Notes: generated from the sequence alone by a model not told the origin. Positions 46,301 through 62,694 are shown, counted from the first letter of the stretch. The stretch is 64,000 nucleotides of DNA from Seiridium cupressi (GCA_036674765.1 JARVKI010000010.1:372001-436000), one strand, 5' to 3'. Numbers and translations are program-made.

Positions 46301-47402
46301 AAAACCAGGCGAATCAGTCGGACAGAGCCTAGACCTACGTCAGACTGGCATCATCAGTAGGCCGTTGATTGAGTTTATCAGTTCGAATCATCGCCGCCTT
46401 GTATCACTTGAGCTCGCATTGCTTGATGAGCAAGAGTCACTCAATCGAGCTGTTCCATCGAGAGACATAAAGCTTGGAAACGGTGATCCAGAAATCCGGG
46501 GGCCGCCTTTCGCCATGATACAGACTGTTCACCAGTGGGTCAGTGGGCGATACGATTCTGCTGTCCGCCTAGTGAAAGAAATAAACCAATATTTGCGCGA
46601 AGTCAAGACACGAGAGACACAGCTCAAAGGAACCCCCTATTCAGACAAGGGATGCCCGCGATATGAGGAGAAAGAGCATAGCACCTCTGCTTGCCACATG
46701 GAGTTTCAAGGTATATTGAGTGCGATGGTGCTCTTGATTCGATGCGACGTGGTCATCTTGGCCGACTTCTTCGCTCTTAGGCGTAAGGTAAAACTTGAAT
46801 ATACAGCCATAACGATCGACCTTGCTGGCTTTACCCGTTTATGCGAGTTCATCATCGAGACAGCACAGCGAACTTGCTACCCTCGTCATGAAGCCGAAGC
46901 TCACATCCTGGCTGGCAAGATGATCGTGATCACTAGAGAGGCTTCCAGGTCCAGAGAACTCGACAGATCACCGGATACTGCAACTGCGGAGGCACATCTC
47001 CAAAGAGCGCTTACTATCGTACTCGAGCATCACTGTCTCAGCTATCTCATTGAGGATATCGAAGCTGTGAATAGTGAACTGTCCAACTCGACGTTTGGAA
47101 GCATTGTCACTAGCGAAGAGAAGCGTTCAACTTGGAAATCATACGCCGACGAGTACCAAGAGAATGGACAATGGCATGTTTGTGCCAACGGCCACCCATT
47201 TAGCATCGTGGGAGAGGAGAGCAGCACCATTTATTGTGGCGAATGCGATGCGCCTGTCGGAGAGCAGCTTGTTGAGGGGGTAATAACATTGATGCAGGCG
47301 AGGAGTCGAGTGAGGTACCAGGCGACGCCGAATCCGAGGCTGATTCCGAGAATGGGCAGACTACGCCGGCTGGGCGACGATCCCACGAGTCGTCATCGTT
47401 GA
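43365..47402 (+). CDS. NFX1-type zinc-finger SF1 helicase (ZNFX1/Hrr1-like)
   Basis: Two exons, 43365-44139 and 44209-47402, 1322 residues. The 69-bp intron (GTGAGT...AATTAG) joins IP|MGEYLVG in frame. Superfamily 1, UPF1-like core: Walker A GPPGTGKS at about 344-351, VVICEEAGEV (DEAG-type motif II) near 526, GDHQQLRP near 550, a motif V-type DNFQGEEASVVIISLVRSN near 748 and motif VI ENRISVLLSRAKHGMIIIG near 776-794. A Cys/His cluster follows at about 827-856 (CPRH...CTEC). The C-terminus has a ZNFX1-type zinc finger (WHVCANGHPF...CGECDAPVG) at about 1247-1277. Related proteins act in RNA silencing: Hrr1 in fission yeast, SAD-3 in Neurospora meiotic silencing, ZNFX-1 in worms. N-terminal residues 25-60 (ILPTTDEILSKGAPYLP) match this family. 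Which paralogue this is cannot be settled here. Confidence 0.92.
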
Positions 47403-48119
47403 TGGATTTGTGATACATGAGTGCAGAAGAATGAGGATCGTCACGCTATGGAATGTGGATCATGGTAATGTTCCTGGGAGGAATGATATATACCAGAAGG
47501 TAGCTCAGAGATGGGCGTATACGTGGTAATAGTAAAGAAGAAAGCTTGTCACATGCACCGCTGTCGCAACCTTGTGTTCTCTTTAATGGCGTACACTAGC
47601 CGACGCATTTGATAGGCGTAAGGGAAGCCTGACGAGGCTAAGAGCCCTACATTTCAACGCCACTTCAGTCGTCGGTTGCCGCAGCATCAAGTTGAAAGGG
47701 AACGCGGCAAGGAATTTGAATATCATATCAATGTAAAGCTGGTGATGAAGTAAGCTCCTCCCGTCTTATCCAGCTTGGCTGATTGACCGGATTGAGCTTG
47801 CCGTGACTATAATCTTGCTCCATTAATGCATCCATCCCGTTTCACGCCAAGCGCGGCTGTGCGGCACACGTGTCTGACGGGGGGGCCATGGGGCGACCTA
47901 AGCCTTTCTTGGCCTATCACCATGACGTCGCGCCCCTCCAACGCCCGTTGGCCCCTCCAGAAGCGCAAAGCTCTCATTTCAGGGTCTCTGAGCTAACTTG
48001 GGAGCGAGCTTACGCAGCCTAACGGGGAGCGCGTGTTAATCCAAAGCCTCTCGAGAAATCGCAGCAGGTCGTAGCTTCGAACCCTACCTGTACTTTCAGA
48101 CTGACGACTGGGCACCACG
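47403..48119. other. spacer with promoter of the Sro7/Lgl gene
   Basis: No gene seen. A short poly-G run lies near 47880. Confidence 0.5.
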
Positions 48120-51100
48120 ATGGCGAGCTTTCTCAGAGGCAAGCAGGCGGGCATGTCTAATGACCTGTCTGCCAACATCCTGCCAGACCTCTTCGCACCC
48201 GACGACAGGTTTCGCTACGGTGTGAACTCCCAGATCTCTTGCATCGCATACGAGCCAGTACAGTCCCTCATCGCCGTCGGGACCAAGGAATCCAAGTTTG
48301 GGACCGGCCGAATCGAAGTCTACGGCCAGAGCCGGGTACACAAGTTTCTGGTACCTCCCAGGGCTTGCTCCTTCGCCGATTTGCAGTTTTGCGCAAACCG
48401 ACTCATCAGTCTTGACACCAAGAACGAAATCATAATATGGAACCTGGATACGGGGGCTCGAGTGGCCGGATTCCATGCCCCTGGTGTGGTCACCTGCATG
48501 CTGACCGACCCCATGCTGGACTGGTGCTTCTTGGGAACGGCAAATGGGGAGGTTGTGGCATATGATCTGGACCGGGAACGTCTGTCGGCTCTGAAACTAC
48601 CCAACTTCTGGCTCCAGTATGACTCCAAGGCTAGGGCCGTCGGACTGGTCAGCATGCAGCTGCATCCCAGAGACATCGGGAAACTTATGGTAGCCTATAC
48701 ACATGGCGTGGCTTTGTATTCCTTCAAGCAGAACAAGGCAACTCAGTTCTTCGAGTATCAAGTTTCCCCGGGGGCGCCTGGAGGTAGCACGATTGCCGTG
48801 GACTCTATGAGAAAGCCCAAGATCACCCATGCCGTATGGCATCCAACTGGAACCTTCATTCTCACTGCGCATGATGACGGAAGCTTGGCCTTCTGGGATT
48901 CCAAGGATGGTCGGCTCGTAATGGCGCGGAACTTGTATGAGTTCAACATTGATAAGCCTGTGCCAAACTCGGGGAACTCAAAACCTAAGCAACCTTATGT
49001 TCGTATTGCCTGGTGCTGTAAGGAGAACCCAGAAGACTCTGGTCTTCTCATTGCTGGCGGCCAATCTCTGGACCAGCCAGCGAATGGCCTCACGTTTATC
49101 GAACTTGGCTTGACACCAAACTACCAGACTTCTTCATGGCAGGCTCTTGCGGACTACTGCAGAGGCAAGCGTACCAACGTTCTCGAGACACCAGCTGGCG
49201 CCGAAGTCATGGAATTCTTTTTGATCCCCCGGTACTCGCCCCACTTCGCAGGAGCGCAAGATCCCATTGCCGTTATGACTTTGCTGTCATCTGGTGAGCT
49301 GTTGACGTTGAGTTTTCCCAGTGGCTTCCCTATTTCTCCGACTAATCAACTACATCCCTCGCTATCCTTTGTACACCCGTTCGCTGTCAAGTTCACTGTC
49401 GCTACCCTAGACCGGGCCAGGTGGTTGGGCATGGTCGAGACACGCAACCAAGGCGAGCCTATACTGAAAGGAGGCAAGGAAGCGCCCCTTCCGCATCGAA
49501 AATTCGTTGGCAGGAGCATTATACAGGTCGCACATGCTGACGGAACTATTCGTCTATGGGACGTGGGACATGGTGACGAGATTGAGAACCCGACTCAACT
49601 TCAAGTGGACATTGCTCGTTCGCTCAATCGGTTTGACGATATCAATATCACCGCAATGAGCTTGGCCTCCAACACGGGTGAATTTGCCGTTGGAACAAGC
49701 GGTGGTGAAGTTATCATTTACAGATGGGACGGCAATCGTTTCTACGGACGCAACCAGGAACAGCACTTGGATCCCAACCCTGGCGGCCTCACAGACATCA
49801 GCAGCAGAGCGGAACCATCGCTCAAACAGGGCCTTCAGCCGCACACATTATATGAGATGATGCAAGGTCCGATTAGTGTAGTCAAGGTTGCAGATGTGGG
49901 CTTTATCGGCGTGGGGTCCGAGAATGGCTTCTTCAGCATCATCGATATGCGAGGCCCTTCGGTCATCTTCCAGGTATCTATGGCTGAATTTGCGAAGCAG
50001 GACAAGCGCTCCTCCTTTCTCCGCAGCCACACAAACACCTCGGGGGCCAAGGAATGGCCCGTCATAATTCAGTTCGGTGTCATGACCCTTGAAGGCGAGA
50101 AGTTTTCAAGTATTTGCTGCTTTGTTGGCACGAATCAAGGAAGAGTCGTAACGTTTACGCTACTCCCCTCTGGAAACGGATACACCGCCAAAGCCGCTGG
50201 AGTTGCTCATCTCAATGATAAGGTCATTGCCATCTGCCCTATCGTCGCAGATACTGGAAAGCCTGCTTATGCGACTGGTCATGCTGTTGCTGGGCTCCGA
50301 GAAGGCAAGCAGGTCAATGGTCTCTTGGTGGTTGGTACGTCAAGACCCTCGCGACGGCCCTCAATCCTACGTGCTGCTAACAATTCATAGTGACGCAAAA
50401 AGAGGCTCGTATTTTCAAGCCGGCGTCTGCCAAGGGTGCATCCAAGACTTTTGACGACTACCTTTGCGATGCTGCTGCAGTGACCGAATTCGACCTCCAC
50501 GGCATGGCACTGGTAGGCGTGTTTGGTGATCGCATGACTCGTGCATTTTCCCTTCCCGGGTTGAAGGAGATCGGCAGCGCCCCTCTCAGAATGATGGACG
50601 GTAGCCGGAGTACCGACACAATCGTCGACGAAGATGGCAATCTCTTTTGTTGGACAGGACCATCAGAAATCGCCGTCTTGAACGTCTGGGGTGCTAGCCA
50701 AGAAATCACGAACACCGCAGACGTTCTCATCAACCCGAATCTTCGCATTCCGCCACGGCCCACCATCTCCAACGTACAGTGGCTCTCCGGCACGCAATAC
50801 ATCACGCCCACAGATCTTGATCTGCTCATCGGTGGCCCGGACAGGCCAGCCAGCAAGCGCATGATTGCCGCAACTGCTGCTGAACGACAAGCTGCCGCAT
50901 CAGGACAAGCGAATCCTGGGTACCTGCGCACACAGGAGGCCGAAGGGTGGGGCGAATATCTGACCAGGTCACTCAATGAACGCACAGAGAAGTTGAACCT
51001 TACGGGTGAATCTTTAGACAACGCGGCAGACGCCAGTCAGCGATGGGCTGAAGATGCTTCGAAATGGGTCAACCAGCAAAAGAGGAACGTGCTGCTAGGT

Positions 51101-51124
51101 GGCCTGAAGAGCAAGTTCTTGTAG
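48120..51124 (+). CDS. Sro7/Lgl-family WD40 exocytosis protein
   Basis: Two exons, 48120-50334 and 50391-51124, 982 residues. The 56-bp intron has a GCTGCTAAC branch site and CATAG acceptor. The N-terminus has the family pattern (GVNSQISCIAYEPVQSLIAVGT, GRIEVYGQ, LKLPNFW), followed by WD40-type blades throughout residues of about 30-740 that should form the double beta-propeller. The C-terminus (RSLNERTEKLNLTGESLDN...WVNQQKRN) is a VAMP-like coiled tail of the tomosyn/Lgl type. Known role: Sro7/Sro77 binds the plasma-membrane t-SNARE Sec9 and the Rab Sec4 and promotes docking of secretory vesicles in polarised growth. In hyphae this serves tip extension. Sequence is intact and similar in length to homologues. 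Highly probable single-copy housekeeping gene. Confidence 0.93.
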
Positions 51125-51769
51125 AAATGGATGCTCTGATGACTGGCTTTTGATTTTACACGGATTGTTTCGTTGGCGTTTATGGAACAGGAGGGCGTTT
51201 AGATTCCCAGACTCTGGAGCGAACGGGAAATTCTGGTCTGCAGGTTATATGTAGTAGCGACTCTAGTTCATTACCTTACTACCCGCCTTGTTATTATGAG
51301 TATAATATCCACTTGGCGACTTTCGCTACGATTGGTCCAGGAGTTGCCGTGTTGTCTGTCTGGCGGCTCTGAGTAGATGCAACCGACGGCAGCAATGATG
51401 CTCTTGCATTTCATAAGCTGCGCAAGTGTCGAATGGACTCGGACAAGCAATTTAAGTGGTAGAGACCAACAGTATGGGGCAATTGTTGCAAAGACAGTCG
51501 AAGAGTGAAGAATAAATTTCATCAAGCGCTGGATAACACAACAAACGCAACATGGCACCTACCAAGCAGCTCGGTATCAAACGTGAAGTGAACAGCAGCG
51601 CCCAAGCCCGTCACTATGGGAGCCGACAGAAGCAGTGAATCGCCACAGGTTGACAGCGTATATAAGCATAAAGCAGAAAAGCAACTTATCAACCATACTC
51701 AGGGGATGCTTAAAACAAAAACACTACGCAATATCAGAACGACGTAAACCAAATTTGGTGTGCGACAAT
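51125..51769. other. spacer, no gene recognised
   Basis: 3' region of the Sro7/Lgl gene and promoter side of the next small gene. Confidence 0.45.
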
Positions 51770-52196
51770 ATGGAGCTCAAACAACAAGTAGGTGAGTCCA
51801 AACAGGAAACCGAGCGGTATGTATATTCTGGACCCCTAATTGCTTTTTCGGACTTGTTTACGGAGTAAAATCGTGACCTTGAGAGTTCGGTGCTTCCGAG
51901 ATGTGTTTCATAACCCACAAAACCTATCCCTGAGGGCCATTACTAACCTTGATGTCAGGCTGGTATCTGAGTGCCAGAGACTCGAGGCTGATATTGAGAA
52001 GAACAAAGCCGAACTCAAGCTTCTCAGAGTCCAGTTCATAGAGCTCATAGACAAGAACTTGGCGTTGCGCGAGGAGAACGTGGATCTCGTTAAGGCCTTA
52101 GACAGCAGGTATGGATCGACCAAATCAACCGAGGAGGGGTCTAGGGAGGTTGACGAGAATATGAAGGAGACAGAGAAGGAATCCGAGGCGGGATAG
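51770..52196 (+). CDS. small coiled-coil protein, hypothetical
   Basis: Spliced frame of two exons, 51770-51816 and 51959-52196, giving 94 residues. The intron is 142 bp with donor GTATGT, a perfect TACTAAC branch site and acceptor GTCAG; the frame joins exactly (QETER|LVSECQRLEAD). Residues of about 15-65 have a heptad pattern rich in Leu, Glu and Lys (ECQRLEADIEKNKAELKLLR), expected to form a coiled coil, and the tail is acidic. No known family recognised. The consensus splice signals make a real gene likely. A longer N-terminus on an upstream exon is possible. Confidence 0.5.
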
Positions 52197-53056
52197 TTAG
52201 TCCTTCAGGTGAGGCAGAGACAGGAGCAGTATCACAAGTTTCTAGTACTAGATAATGGCTATTAGCACTTATTGACTTTTTCTGCGTCCAAGTCGCTGCA
52301 CATGTGCATTGGTGTTCTGTTAACCGCCATGAAGAAAAGACTTGATGACGCAGCTCGTCTCTGGTTCGTCCAAAGTAAGGGCGAGTGGGGGGCTGGGAAT
52401 AACGTCTGACTGGTGAATATCGATTTATGCACAGGCGCACAGGCGACCAAATTACGTTTCATCGTCATACGATCCCACACATTTCGAGCTTAGCGTTCGA
52501 CGAAGATCCCCATCAAGTATCTTCTTTTCTAGAATCGACGGTTTCACTCGCGATTGGGGGTTTTCTGCAACGGATAATGGCACGCAATCGGCGACAACAC
52601 TCTACAGTCGACGAAGGCTTTGTCACAGCGACCCCTAATAATCAACGCACCGCTTATGAACGACAACTTGCTTCGATATATGTTACAGTATCACAATACT
52701 TATTCCAACAGCCTCACATTTGTATTAGGTGCCCCGGCAGTTAGTCGCCTGTGGGGCCAATTTCTAAGCTTTTGAATACGTAGCTCCAAGATTAGTCATT
52801 GTTAGCGACCAGCCGAGTCTTTCGCAAGCAAGACTTACCTAGCCGACCGAATGAACGGCCTGATGTAAGTTTTGCTGGGGAAGCTGCGGGGATAAAATGG
52901 GTTTATTATTTGTCGTTGGCTATCCACAGGGTGCTCGCCTTGTAAAGTATATGACAAAGCAAACTGCCGTGTCACATCGGAAGTTAGTCTACTGTGGGCT
53001 TTCAGTGGATATGGGGTAGCGAGGGCCCGAAGTTAATGAATACCTACCTAATCGCT
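52197..53056. other. spacer, no gene recognised
   Basis: Short frames only. Confidence 0.45.
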
Positions 53057-53064
53057 TATAAAAG
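53057..53064 (+). promoter_or_regulatory. TATA box of the NmrA-like gene
   Basis: TATAAAAG 117-124 bp before the ATG at 53181. Confidence 0.45.
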
Positions 53065-53180
53065 AATGGAATGTCGGGTACGATTTGTTTTACGGCTTCA
53101 TCCAAACCACCAGCTCACCAAGCATAGAAACTGCTCTCTCAACCCAACTACTCTTTAACAGCACTTCCATTCCACTCACA

Positions 53181-54333
53181 ATGCCTACCATAGCCGTCCT
53201 TGGAGCCACCGGAGTCCAGGGTGGCTCCATCATTCGCCAACTCCAGAAGAGCTCTACCTGGACGATTCGGGGTCTCACACGGAACACAAGCAGTGACAAG
53301 GCAAAGGCACTTGTGTCCCAGGCACGTTCTTGCCTTACCAACCCGGGTACCTTGCCACTTACTGACCGTGGGAATAGAATATCGAAGTCGTCGCGGCAGA
53401 TGTCAACAACGAAGCCAGCCTTGTCCAAGCTTTTGAGGTTCGTGGCTTGTCTCTTACTTCTTCCTACTCCTCCCAGACTAGCCGGCACTGACGTATTGTG
53501 CTTTTGTACAGGGTGTCGATGCTCTCTTTGCTGTTACCTCCTTCTGGGAGTCCATGCCGACCCTCGGTCGCGATGGCGCTGGCGAGGAAGAGACCCAGCA
53601 GTTGAAGAACATCGCCAATGCCGCCCAGAAGATCCCAACACTGAAGCACTATATCGTAAGCGCCCTCCCGCCGGCCGGCAAAATGTCAGGGGGGAAGTTG
53701 AAGGTACCGCACTTGGACTACAAGCAGAAGGCACTGGACTGGATGAAGGAAGCTACTCCAGACCTGTATCGCAAGACGTCGCAGGTCTGGCCCGGCTGGT
53801 ACCCCACTAATCTCGCAGCACTGCCCATGGTTAAGTTCTGGGAAGTCGTAGGTCTCCCTTTCTCCATATGCGATCGTTGCGTGATCCGGTATTGACCACT
53901 GCTATAGCCCGGCAGCTACGGGGCTTATCTCTGGGCCCAACCCAGCAGGCCAGATGCTCTCCTCCCTATCGCCGGCGATATAGTATACAACTTCGGCGTC
54001 GTAGTGGAAGGCATGCTCAATGCCGGCGAGGAAGCATTCGGCAAGGTCGCATTGTGTATCACAGAGTATCTGCCTCTGACAGACGTTGTCGCAGCCTTTG
54101 AAGAGGTCACCGGCAAGCGTGCTGCGTACGTTGAGATCTCCGACGAGACTATCGCCAAGCTGTTTGGCGATTATGGTGCCGAGTACGCGGCCCAGCTGCG
54201 ATGGAGCGAGGCATTCCCGGATTGGGCGAAGGTTGATTCCGTCAATTACATCAGTGCTGAGAAGATGGGGATTGAGGGGAAGTTGGTCGGTCTCAAGGAT
54301 GCACTGAACTCTATCAAGAGCCAGATCATCTGA
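53181..54333 (+). CDS. NmrA-like NAD(P)-binding protein
   Basis: Four exons, 53181-53321, 53378-53437, 53512-53847 and 53908-54333, 320 residues. The start MPTIAVLGATGVQGGSIIRQL has the GxxGxxG dinucleotide motif of the NmrA/HSCARG group of atypical short-chain dehydrogenases. Then VVAADVNNEASLVQAFEGVDALFAVTSFWE is the usual second part of the domain, and TEYLPLTDVVAAFEEVTGKR and the final helices complete it. Members sense NAD(P) redox state (NmrA represses the GATA factor AreA) or act as reductases. Full NmrA function cannot be inferred. The first intron appears to begin with GC (CAG|GCACGT) and has a TACTGAC branch site; the only in-frame alternatives I see are weaker. The other introns are GT-AG. 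Confidence 0.92.
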
Positions 54334-58737
<4,404 letters not shown>

Positions 58738-59672
58738 GAACTCGGCTCAACCTCAGCTGTTCTTCGGATTCCGTCACGACTATGAGCAAGACCGTAGAGT
58801 GGTTGATATTCCGGCGATGCGGGGCTGGGGTTGAGGTGGGAAATTGGGGTTTGGGAATCTTCCTTAATTAAGAACGAAGACTTGTCATGATTTTCAGAAA
58901 CGTGTTTACATAGCTGTCAATAAAACAAGCCGAATTATTATTTAGATGGGACATTTGACATAATACTGGGTGCAATGCAATGGTGCGCGAAAAATGTACA
59001 CAGAAGTTGTGCTTGGTTCTCAACTACCCCGCGTCCCTGTTCCCCTCGTGGGGTTTCTTCTTTTACGAGTCCCACAAAACCCCGGCGGGTCCCTTGCTGC
59101 CAGGCTTCTCTTTGTTCGCGATATCCATTGGGGGAAGCCGGGTGCGAGATAGTTCGTTTGTAAGCGCATCCTATGGCATACTGGCTGCGAGAGGGTTTAC
59201 CATATCAGTCAGGGGCGTAACTGAACACAGCTATAGATGGTGGCAAAGTTCTTCGAAAAATAGGCTCGTGAAGTACGGGGATGAGAGGCTAAGTCTTGAG
59301 ATGGGCCGCTCACAGGAACTTGACGTCAGTTCTCGGAGTTGTTGGTTCGTTCGAATTCGAGCCCATGTGTGCTCATTCTTGGGCATCTCCGAAGGGGCGC
59401 CGCGGGATTATCACTGACGGGAAGGACTAGCGCCCGCAAGCCTGATCCTTCAGACAATGTCTTGTAAAGCTCCAATAACATATCTTTTCGTGGGAAAATT
59501 ACACAATCCTTAATATTCCGATGCTCAGAATCATCAGCGAACTGATCAAGGCAGAACTACCGTCATAACGTATACGTATAGGCGAACCCTGGCCATCACC
59601 GAAACCCAATACCGAGTCATTAGACCATATATTCGAACACTTTACCCAGGATTAACTTGTTCACCATACACG
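58738..59672. other. spacer, no gene recognised
   Basis: 3' region of katG and promoter of the following gene. A 145-codon frame at 58980-59417 has no recognisable feature. Confidence 0.45.
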
Positions 59673-60506
59673 ATGACTGATCACGACAGTACGAAGTCAG
59701 CTATCCTGTCCGTCTTGATCGCCTTCAGGGAGGCCCTATCCAAACGACTCTCTTTTGCAGCGGAGGCCAGCAAGTTCATCATCGATTCCTCCCTGGCCGT
59801 TTTGATCCATCCCCAAGGCGTCACACAATGCACACTGGCCGAAATGGTTAGATTGACGGAAGCTCAAGCAGCTGAGCACCTAAAATCAGATTCCAACAGC
59901 CATCTCAAGATGCAGCCGAGTGAGCCGGCCCAGCAAGTCTGGATCTACGAAGATATCGCCGCCATCTGGGACGGCTATGCTATGGTGACTGACAGCGGCA
60001 CAGCCATCAATCAAGGTGTCGCGTTGACTTCGTTGGCGCTTACGTCAAATGGCTGGAAGATTTCGGGTATATCTAGCATGCAATGGGGCCCCGATGATCC
60101 CACGCCACCATTCTCTTCTGAGGTCCGACCCGAGATCATAAAGCCGATCGAGGCCATGCTCTCCGAGTTTCCGGATCCACACTGGGACGTCCTTTCGGAG
60201 TGCTTTCTGCCCGGCGCCGGCAACACGCGATCGCGTCCACCGGCCGAACCGGAAGTCGCCACTATGGAGGACTCAATCAAACGACTGCGGGCGCTGGTCG
60301 ATAAAGTGGCCCCTGCATTATTCCAAGAGAAAGTCCACGATGTAGAGGTGCGCACATGCGGGCGTTTGGGCTTTGCTTGGACGCCGTTTGTGGTGGAGGT
60401 CGGCGGCAAGCCGCGCCACGAGGGGACAAACATCTTCTCATTCCTAGAGAAGGACGGGAAGTGGGTATTCAGTGGCTGCCAGGATTTTGGAAAGCCCATT
60501 GAGTGA
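59673..60506 (+). CDS. protein of two NTF2/SnoaL-like domains
   Basis: Single exon, 277 residues. Two halves have the same layout: residues of about 10-140 and 150-277. In each, a helical start is followed by W..GY or GFAWTPFVVEV, a Gly-turn strand (GVALTSLALTSNGWKISGIS in the first, EGTNIFSFLEKDGKWVFSGC in the second) matching the last strands of the NTF2-like cone (GTxxFxLxxxDGKWxIxG). The fold covers SnoaL-like cyclases, isomerases and many proteins of unknown role. Catalytic residues cannot be assigned. It is a probable internal duplication and fusion. No signal peptide. It follows katG on the same strand; a functional link is not shown. Confidence 0.72.
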   Translation: MTDHDSTKSAILSVLIAFREALSKRLSFAAEASKFIIDSSLAVLIHPQGVTQCTLAEMVRLTEAQAAEHLKSDSNSHLKMQPSEPAQQVWIYEDIAAIWDGYAMVTDSGTAINQGVALTSLALTSNGWKISGISSMQWGPDDPTPPFSSEVRPEIIKPIEAMLSEFPDPHWDVLSECFLPGAGNTRSRPPAEPEVATMEDSIKRLRALVDKVAPALFQEKVHDVEVRTCGRLGFAWTPFVVEVGGKPRHEGTNIFSFLEKDGKWVFSGCQDFGKPIE

Positions 60507-61977
60507 TTGTCAAACGAAACGGTAACCTGCAGCCTTTACAGGTATGTTTGCATTGACCTGGTGATGGAATCTGAGTGAAGACATTGTGTGCCATGCTTGT
60601 TCGGCGTGTAGTTTTTGCTTTGCTAGTTTGCTCACAGTCTTTGTTTGGCATAATGAAAGCAAAATTATATGCGAGTAATCAATATGTTTCATGTCACATA
60701 TAATGAGCCAGATTGAGGATTCGTTTCTGAAAGTGTTGTCGAATCATGTCTTTTCCAGGCGACACACCATTCGAGTTTCCATTCTTTTTCTTGTACCATA
60801 TTCCTTGGTCCTTCCAATTTCTATACTCGTCTGATTTATTCCATGGCATTAATCAGAGCAGGATTCAACAGAGATGAAGTGAATGTGAGCATTGTTAGTG
60901 AATTCACCACTACAAACTCGCTAAAATTCACCTTGTTGTTAGCGGCTAGCGACCACAGATGATTCACTTGCAATGAGCTTTAACAGTGATTCACCCCACC
61001 TTATAAACACATATAAAGTGTCGACGCTGGATGTCACCCACACCAAAATCCTTCACAACCTATCATTATCCAAGATCAGCCAGGGCTGAGTGGCAGTCAC
61101 AGCCTCACATTTCAGAAATGTACACTCTATTTTACAGTTCTTCACTGTGTCACTATATCACCATAGGGACGCCACGACGCAGCAGAACACAGCGCCGAGA
61201 CTTCAACTACTACCTATCCGCGTCCTGGCGACATCATACAAGGTCGCACACCTCGTCACGACGATAGGGGAGCATGTTCATGTGTAGCGGCCATAGCCGC
61301 ACAAATAGATCGACAGGGCTTGGATCCGAGCTGGGAAATCGGCCCACATATCGAGGTCGAAGACAGAGATGATAAGAAGGTAAAGTAACATTGTCTCCCA
61401 GCTTGCTTAACTTGCCACGCTGACTAACATTGTGAACACAGGACACAGCCATGGAGAAAGCGGATCCGGGGCGCTGCACTTGTCCCGGGAATGAAAATCG
61501 CCTCGCTACGAAGAGGGTTACCACGAGGCAACAACCCGACCTAGCTGCCTGGTGGCCTGGTTCCCTCCTGCACACCGCCGCTAAGGAGACCGCGAACCAG
61601 CATGTGCCTCACTCTTTCAAGGCGGAGCCTGACCTTGAGTTCATGAGCATCGTCGACCATTCTTGGAAGCCATAGCAGAGAACGACCCATCTCTGCAGGG
61701 CGATATACCTTGATGCAGAACATTTCGCCAAGGTACCGTTGAGGAGAAACTTCGGAAAATCTCGACGCACAACCTACTGCCAGGAGAGAGTCGACAATTT
61801 GTGCCCTCCATACCCAAGTTGCGAGGGGCAAGAGGCGATGGGCTGGCTCAAGATCAAGTTGGACTCGAAATTCACATTTGATTGATATCCACGATGAGAC
61901 AATCAGCAACAGCCTGAGGTTAAGCAACACCGCACCTCGCATGGCCATGCCCGACATATCACATATCGCTTGGGGAC
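60507..61977. other. 1.5-kb spacer with splice-like signals but no clear gene
   Basis: Includes a short coding-looking piece before 61380 and a CTGACTAAC...ACAG acceptor-like site near 61425-61440, followed by a frame to 61675. I could not join these into a protein I recognise. Confidence 0.35.
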
Positions 61978-62694
61978 TTGGCTTGGAGGCCCGGTGTAGA
62001 TTACATCATCTCGAACACCCAAGACTCACTGGACGATGCCAGCCTAGAGGCAAACCACGGTCTACCTACAGATCAGCACCTTAGCATGGGCCAGTTGGAC
62101 CAGCTGCCTGATCCTCCAATCGGCAGTTATGAGATAGATCCGCGGCCTGTAGCCCGCGCCGCCGTCATTTTCTCGCGGACGACCTTTTGGAAGTATAGCG
62201 TCGAACCCGGAACGGAGATACGTGGACGGGTAATTCCCACCAGAAGGGCCTGAATCTCGGACTCCGCCACTAATATCAGTGCTGGCAGCAAGAGTTTTCT
62301 GATTCGTATCAAGAAGGATTGTACACTCTGACGTGAGTGCTACGAAGGCCACGGCAGCTGGTCAAACACTAACGAAGTGGAACTTCGAAGGGTGCGCGCC
62401 AAAGTCAAGCAGAACCAGAAAGAAGCGGCCAAGTTAAACGAGCGAATTCGCAAGCTCGAAGAACAGCACAACGAAGACCAAAGCGAATCCGGTGCAAAAA
62501 CCTCAAACGCGTCATGGGATCTCGAACAAAAGACACGTATGCTTCACGACGCCCAGATGAAGGATTTGGATAGGAAAACAGAAACACAGTCCACGGAACC
62601 CATCAAGGCATACGAATTTATCAAAGGAGGCGATAGTAGGAATATATTCAGAGCGCCAAAGTTCTGTGACAATCATTTGTGCACAGATACATAG
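61978..62694 (+). pseudogene. candidate broken or mis-spliced gene with coiled-coil end
   Basis: Three coding-looking pieces in order. 61978-62229 ends VIFSRTTFWKYSVEPGTEIRGR. A 50-bp intron-like gap 62230-62279 (GTAATT, CACTAAT, ATCAG) leads in frame to CWQQEFSDSYQEGLYTL at 62280-62332. The third piece, open from about 62358 to 62694, is a charged coiled coil (VKQNQKEAAKLNERIRKLEE). Joining pieces two and three needs a 25-bp intron or a bypassed TGA at 62334, so the gene is either decayed or the model is incomplete. Family not recognised. Confidence 0.3.
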
